The notes under the pieces are model-generated. The model was not told the DNA's origin. It saw only the letters and a program-made list of their open reading frames with translations, and did no database searches. This document shows positions 62,434-64,000 of a DNA stretch of 64,000 nucleotides, one piece after another. Each line of letters starts with the position of its first letter. The first letter of the stretch is position 1. The position numbers and the translations under genes are program-made. Source of the DNA: Moringa oleifera (lineage: Eukaryota; Streptophyta; Magnoliopsida; Brassicales; Moringaceae); the NCBI GenBank assembly GCA_021397835.1, contig JAJFZO010000191.1, positions 1,431,001 through 1,495,000 on the forward strand, written 5' to 3'.

Positions 62434-63058
62434 AGCACCCTGACATCAAAACTATGCATGTAATTCTAACCTTCAGAGTGTGCCCAGATAGAGTCTTCCC
62501 TATGCTCAGTACATTGATGTTCTAGTAAGGTTTATTAAACAGATTGTCTCGTATTATGCAAACAACATCAATTAACTGGTACAAAGGAAGAAAAATAATA
62601 AAAACATCATGCACCCTGAAAACAGAAAACTCAAGATTTGGCACAAAAACTCAATTTGATTTGATGGCACTAAGAATTTCACTAACATTTGCAGCTTCCC
62701 CAGCCATTTTTAGGTTGAGCATTCACAAAATTTACAACTTATCAGTCAGTCACAACAGGTAGAGGACTTCAATATTTGTTTCAGCAGTCTGATTAACAAT
62801 CAGGTTCACAGGCTGCAACTGTTACAGGTGATATCTGAGTCTAGACACATGATTCAAAGTCAGGATCCAGTTGGTTCAAAACTTTGACCTCGCGTGTGAG
62901 TGAGAGGTTTTACCCAGAACCTGATCAGAAAAATTGGATGACCGAATTAATTGGAAGTATCATGTGTGGATCTGATCAGCATATGTTTCCAGTTTCATCC
63001 TCATTAGAGGATAAGCCACCCAATCATGTGTTTACCTGGAACTCGTTGGTTTGATCAC
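62434..63058. other. Convergent 3' region of KCS and PPR-like genes
   Basis: Space between two genes pointing at each other; contains both 3' UTRs. Nothing else seen. Confidence 0.5.
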
Positions 63059-63846
63059 CTACTTCAATTGCAATGCTTTTGAAGTTACATAATGCTTGGC
63101 CAATATTTCGGCAATGAGTTGGCGGCCAAATATGTGTGAGTTCTTGAGAATAATATTTCGTGTTGATGAGTCAACAACATAACCATGACCAGGCATCCAT
63201 TGTAGCAACTGGAGAAGCAGTTCCTTCTTTTCAGGTTGTGCAATATAACGTGAAATGGCCATCTCAAACTGTCCCTGAGCAAACATGAAAAAGGAAAAAT
63301 ATCAAACAGCTACACAACTAACAGAAGATATTGATCTACTTGTTGTACGTAATACACAATGCTGAGAAAAACTGGAAGGAAAGGCAAGTAGATTTCACTT
63401 AGAATGCACATAATTGAAGTTTCTGAACAAATTCAGGTAGCCCAGATTCTATACCTGATCAATCTTGTGGCCAGAAGCATGGATAACGTTCATGACATCA
63501 TTTATTAAATTGATGTTACCGGATTTCATGAAGGCAGATGTAAATCTCCTTATAGCACGCTGAGACATCAACCTTCCATTATCCTGACCAGAAACATAAT
63601 GCAAGTGAACAATGGATCATAAGACAGAAGAAAATTACAACTAAGAATATGCAAAACAATGCTGCTAACCTTCACTACCACATATGCATCTTTAAGAAGC
63701 TTTCCAGCTATTAGGATGCGCAGAATTTTCTCATGAAGGGCTTTGCACATTGTCCTCTTGCTATATCTCAACATATTGTACACTGAAAAAGCTTCTGAGT
63801 GGGCTTTCATTTTACCAAGATGAGAAATTAACAAGGAGCAAAGTCC
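63059..63846 (-). CDS. PPR-like protein, C-terminal exons (gene continues past right edge)
   Basis: Three exons, 63846-63670, 63583-63455 and 63274-63059, join in frame to the stop at 63061-63059. They encode about 173 residues made of helical-hairpin units: GLCSLLISHLGKMKAHSEAF, CKALHEKILRILIAGKLLKDAYVVVK, SQRAIRRFTSAFMKSGNINLINDVM and FEMAISRYIAQPEKKELLLQLLQWM. This spacing suits degenerate PPR motifs of a P-class organellar protein. Multiple introns are unusual but not unique for a plant PPR gene. The N-terminal part, targeting peptide and full repeat count lie beyond 64,000. I cannot name the orthologue with confidence. Confidence 0.65.
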
Positions 63847-64000
63847 CTGCAGAGTAACATAAACATCAAAAGCTTCATATCACAGACAGTCTCAAACTTC
63901 CATTAAAAATCAATGGATGCAACCCAATTTTCAAAATAAAAACGTATGGTATCATAGATAGCCACTGATAAGGACACTTTTGTGGTTGTGTGATCATGTC

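Overview
This is a nuclear window from a flowering plant, almost certainly a eudicot and probably a rosid. The evidence is multi-exon genes with GT-AG introns, long intergenic stretches of very high A+T, an L1-type LINE relic, a Mutator-like element, intron-bearing elongator tRNA-Met genes, and plant-specific families (PLS-class PPR protein, 3-ketoacyl-CoA synthase, USP/pseudokinase). Exon models were built by hand: every intron called in an intact gene uses GT-AG, and the reading frame was checked across the joins. No CRISPR array, operon or phage content is present.

Layout. 1-11.6 kb (-): N-terminal ~1,600 residues of midasin (MDN1), the giant AAA+ ATPase of 60S ribosome assembly; the gene runs off the left edge. 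12.0-19.4 kb: A+T-rich spacer holding a decayed antisense L1 LINE (about 13.26-17.59 kb). 19.6-24.2 kb (-): chloroplast-type IBA57/YgfZ folate-binding protein, 12 exons. 25.5-33.8 kb (-): membralin, 14 exons. 36.4-38.5 kb (+): alkaline ceramidase-like membrane protein. 39.07-39.30 kb (+): two tandem tRNA-Met(CAT) genes. 39.7-41.2 kb (-): a small three-exon gene of unknown family with a decayed tandem copy of its first exon and promoter. 41.9-43.7 kb (-): intronless PPR protein of E/E+ type. 44.18-45.09 kb: non-autonomous Mutator-like element with a perfect 10-bp target duplication. 45.5-47.9 kb (+): ribosomal protein eL13, followed at 49.5-50.3 kb by a 5'-truncated duplicate beside a GC-rich insert. 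51.2-52.5 kb (-): two-domain 11S-like cupin. 53.8-53.9 kb: small LTR with a degenerate tRNA-Met primer site. 54.4-57.0 kb (-): two 3-hydroxyisobutyrate dehydrogenase-like genes in tandem, the upstream one frameshifted. 57.5-60.5 kb (+): USP-like domain fused to a pseudokinase. 61.1-62.4 kb (+): KCS7-like 3-ketoacyl-CoA synthase. 63.06-64.0 kb (-): C-terminal exons of a PPR-like protein running off the right edge.

How genes relate. These are mostly independent housekeeping genes. Midasin and eL13 both serve the 60S subunit and both carry telo-box motifs upstream. The IBA57-membralin pair and the HIBADH-KCS neighbourhood look like conserved microsynteny with two separate Arabidopsis chromosome 1 intervals (locus numbers recalled, not searched). 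I found no new multi-gene system. The most unusual items are the orphan gene with a microsatellite as its acceptor tract, the MULE with an internal tandem repeat, the paired tRNA-Met genes that differ in the intron, and the several partial gene duplications.
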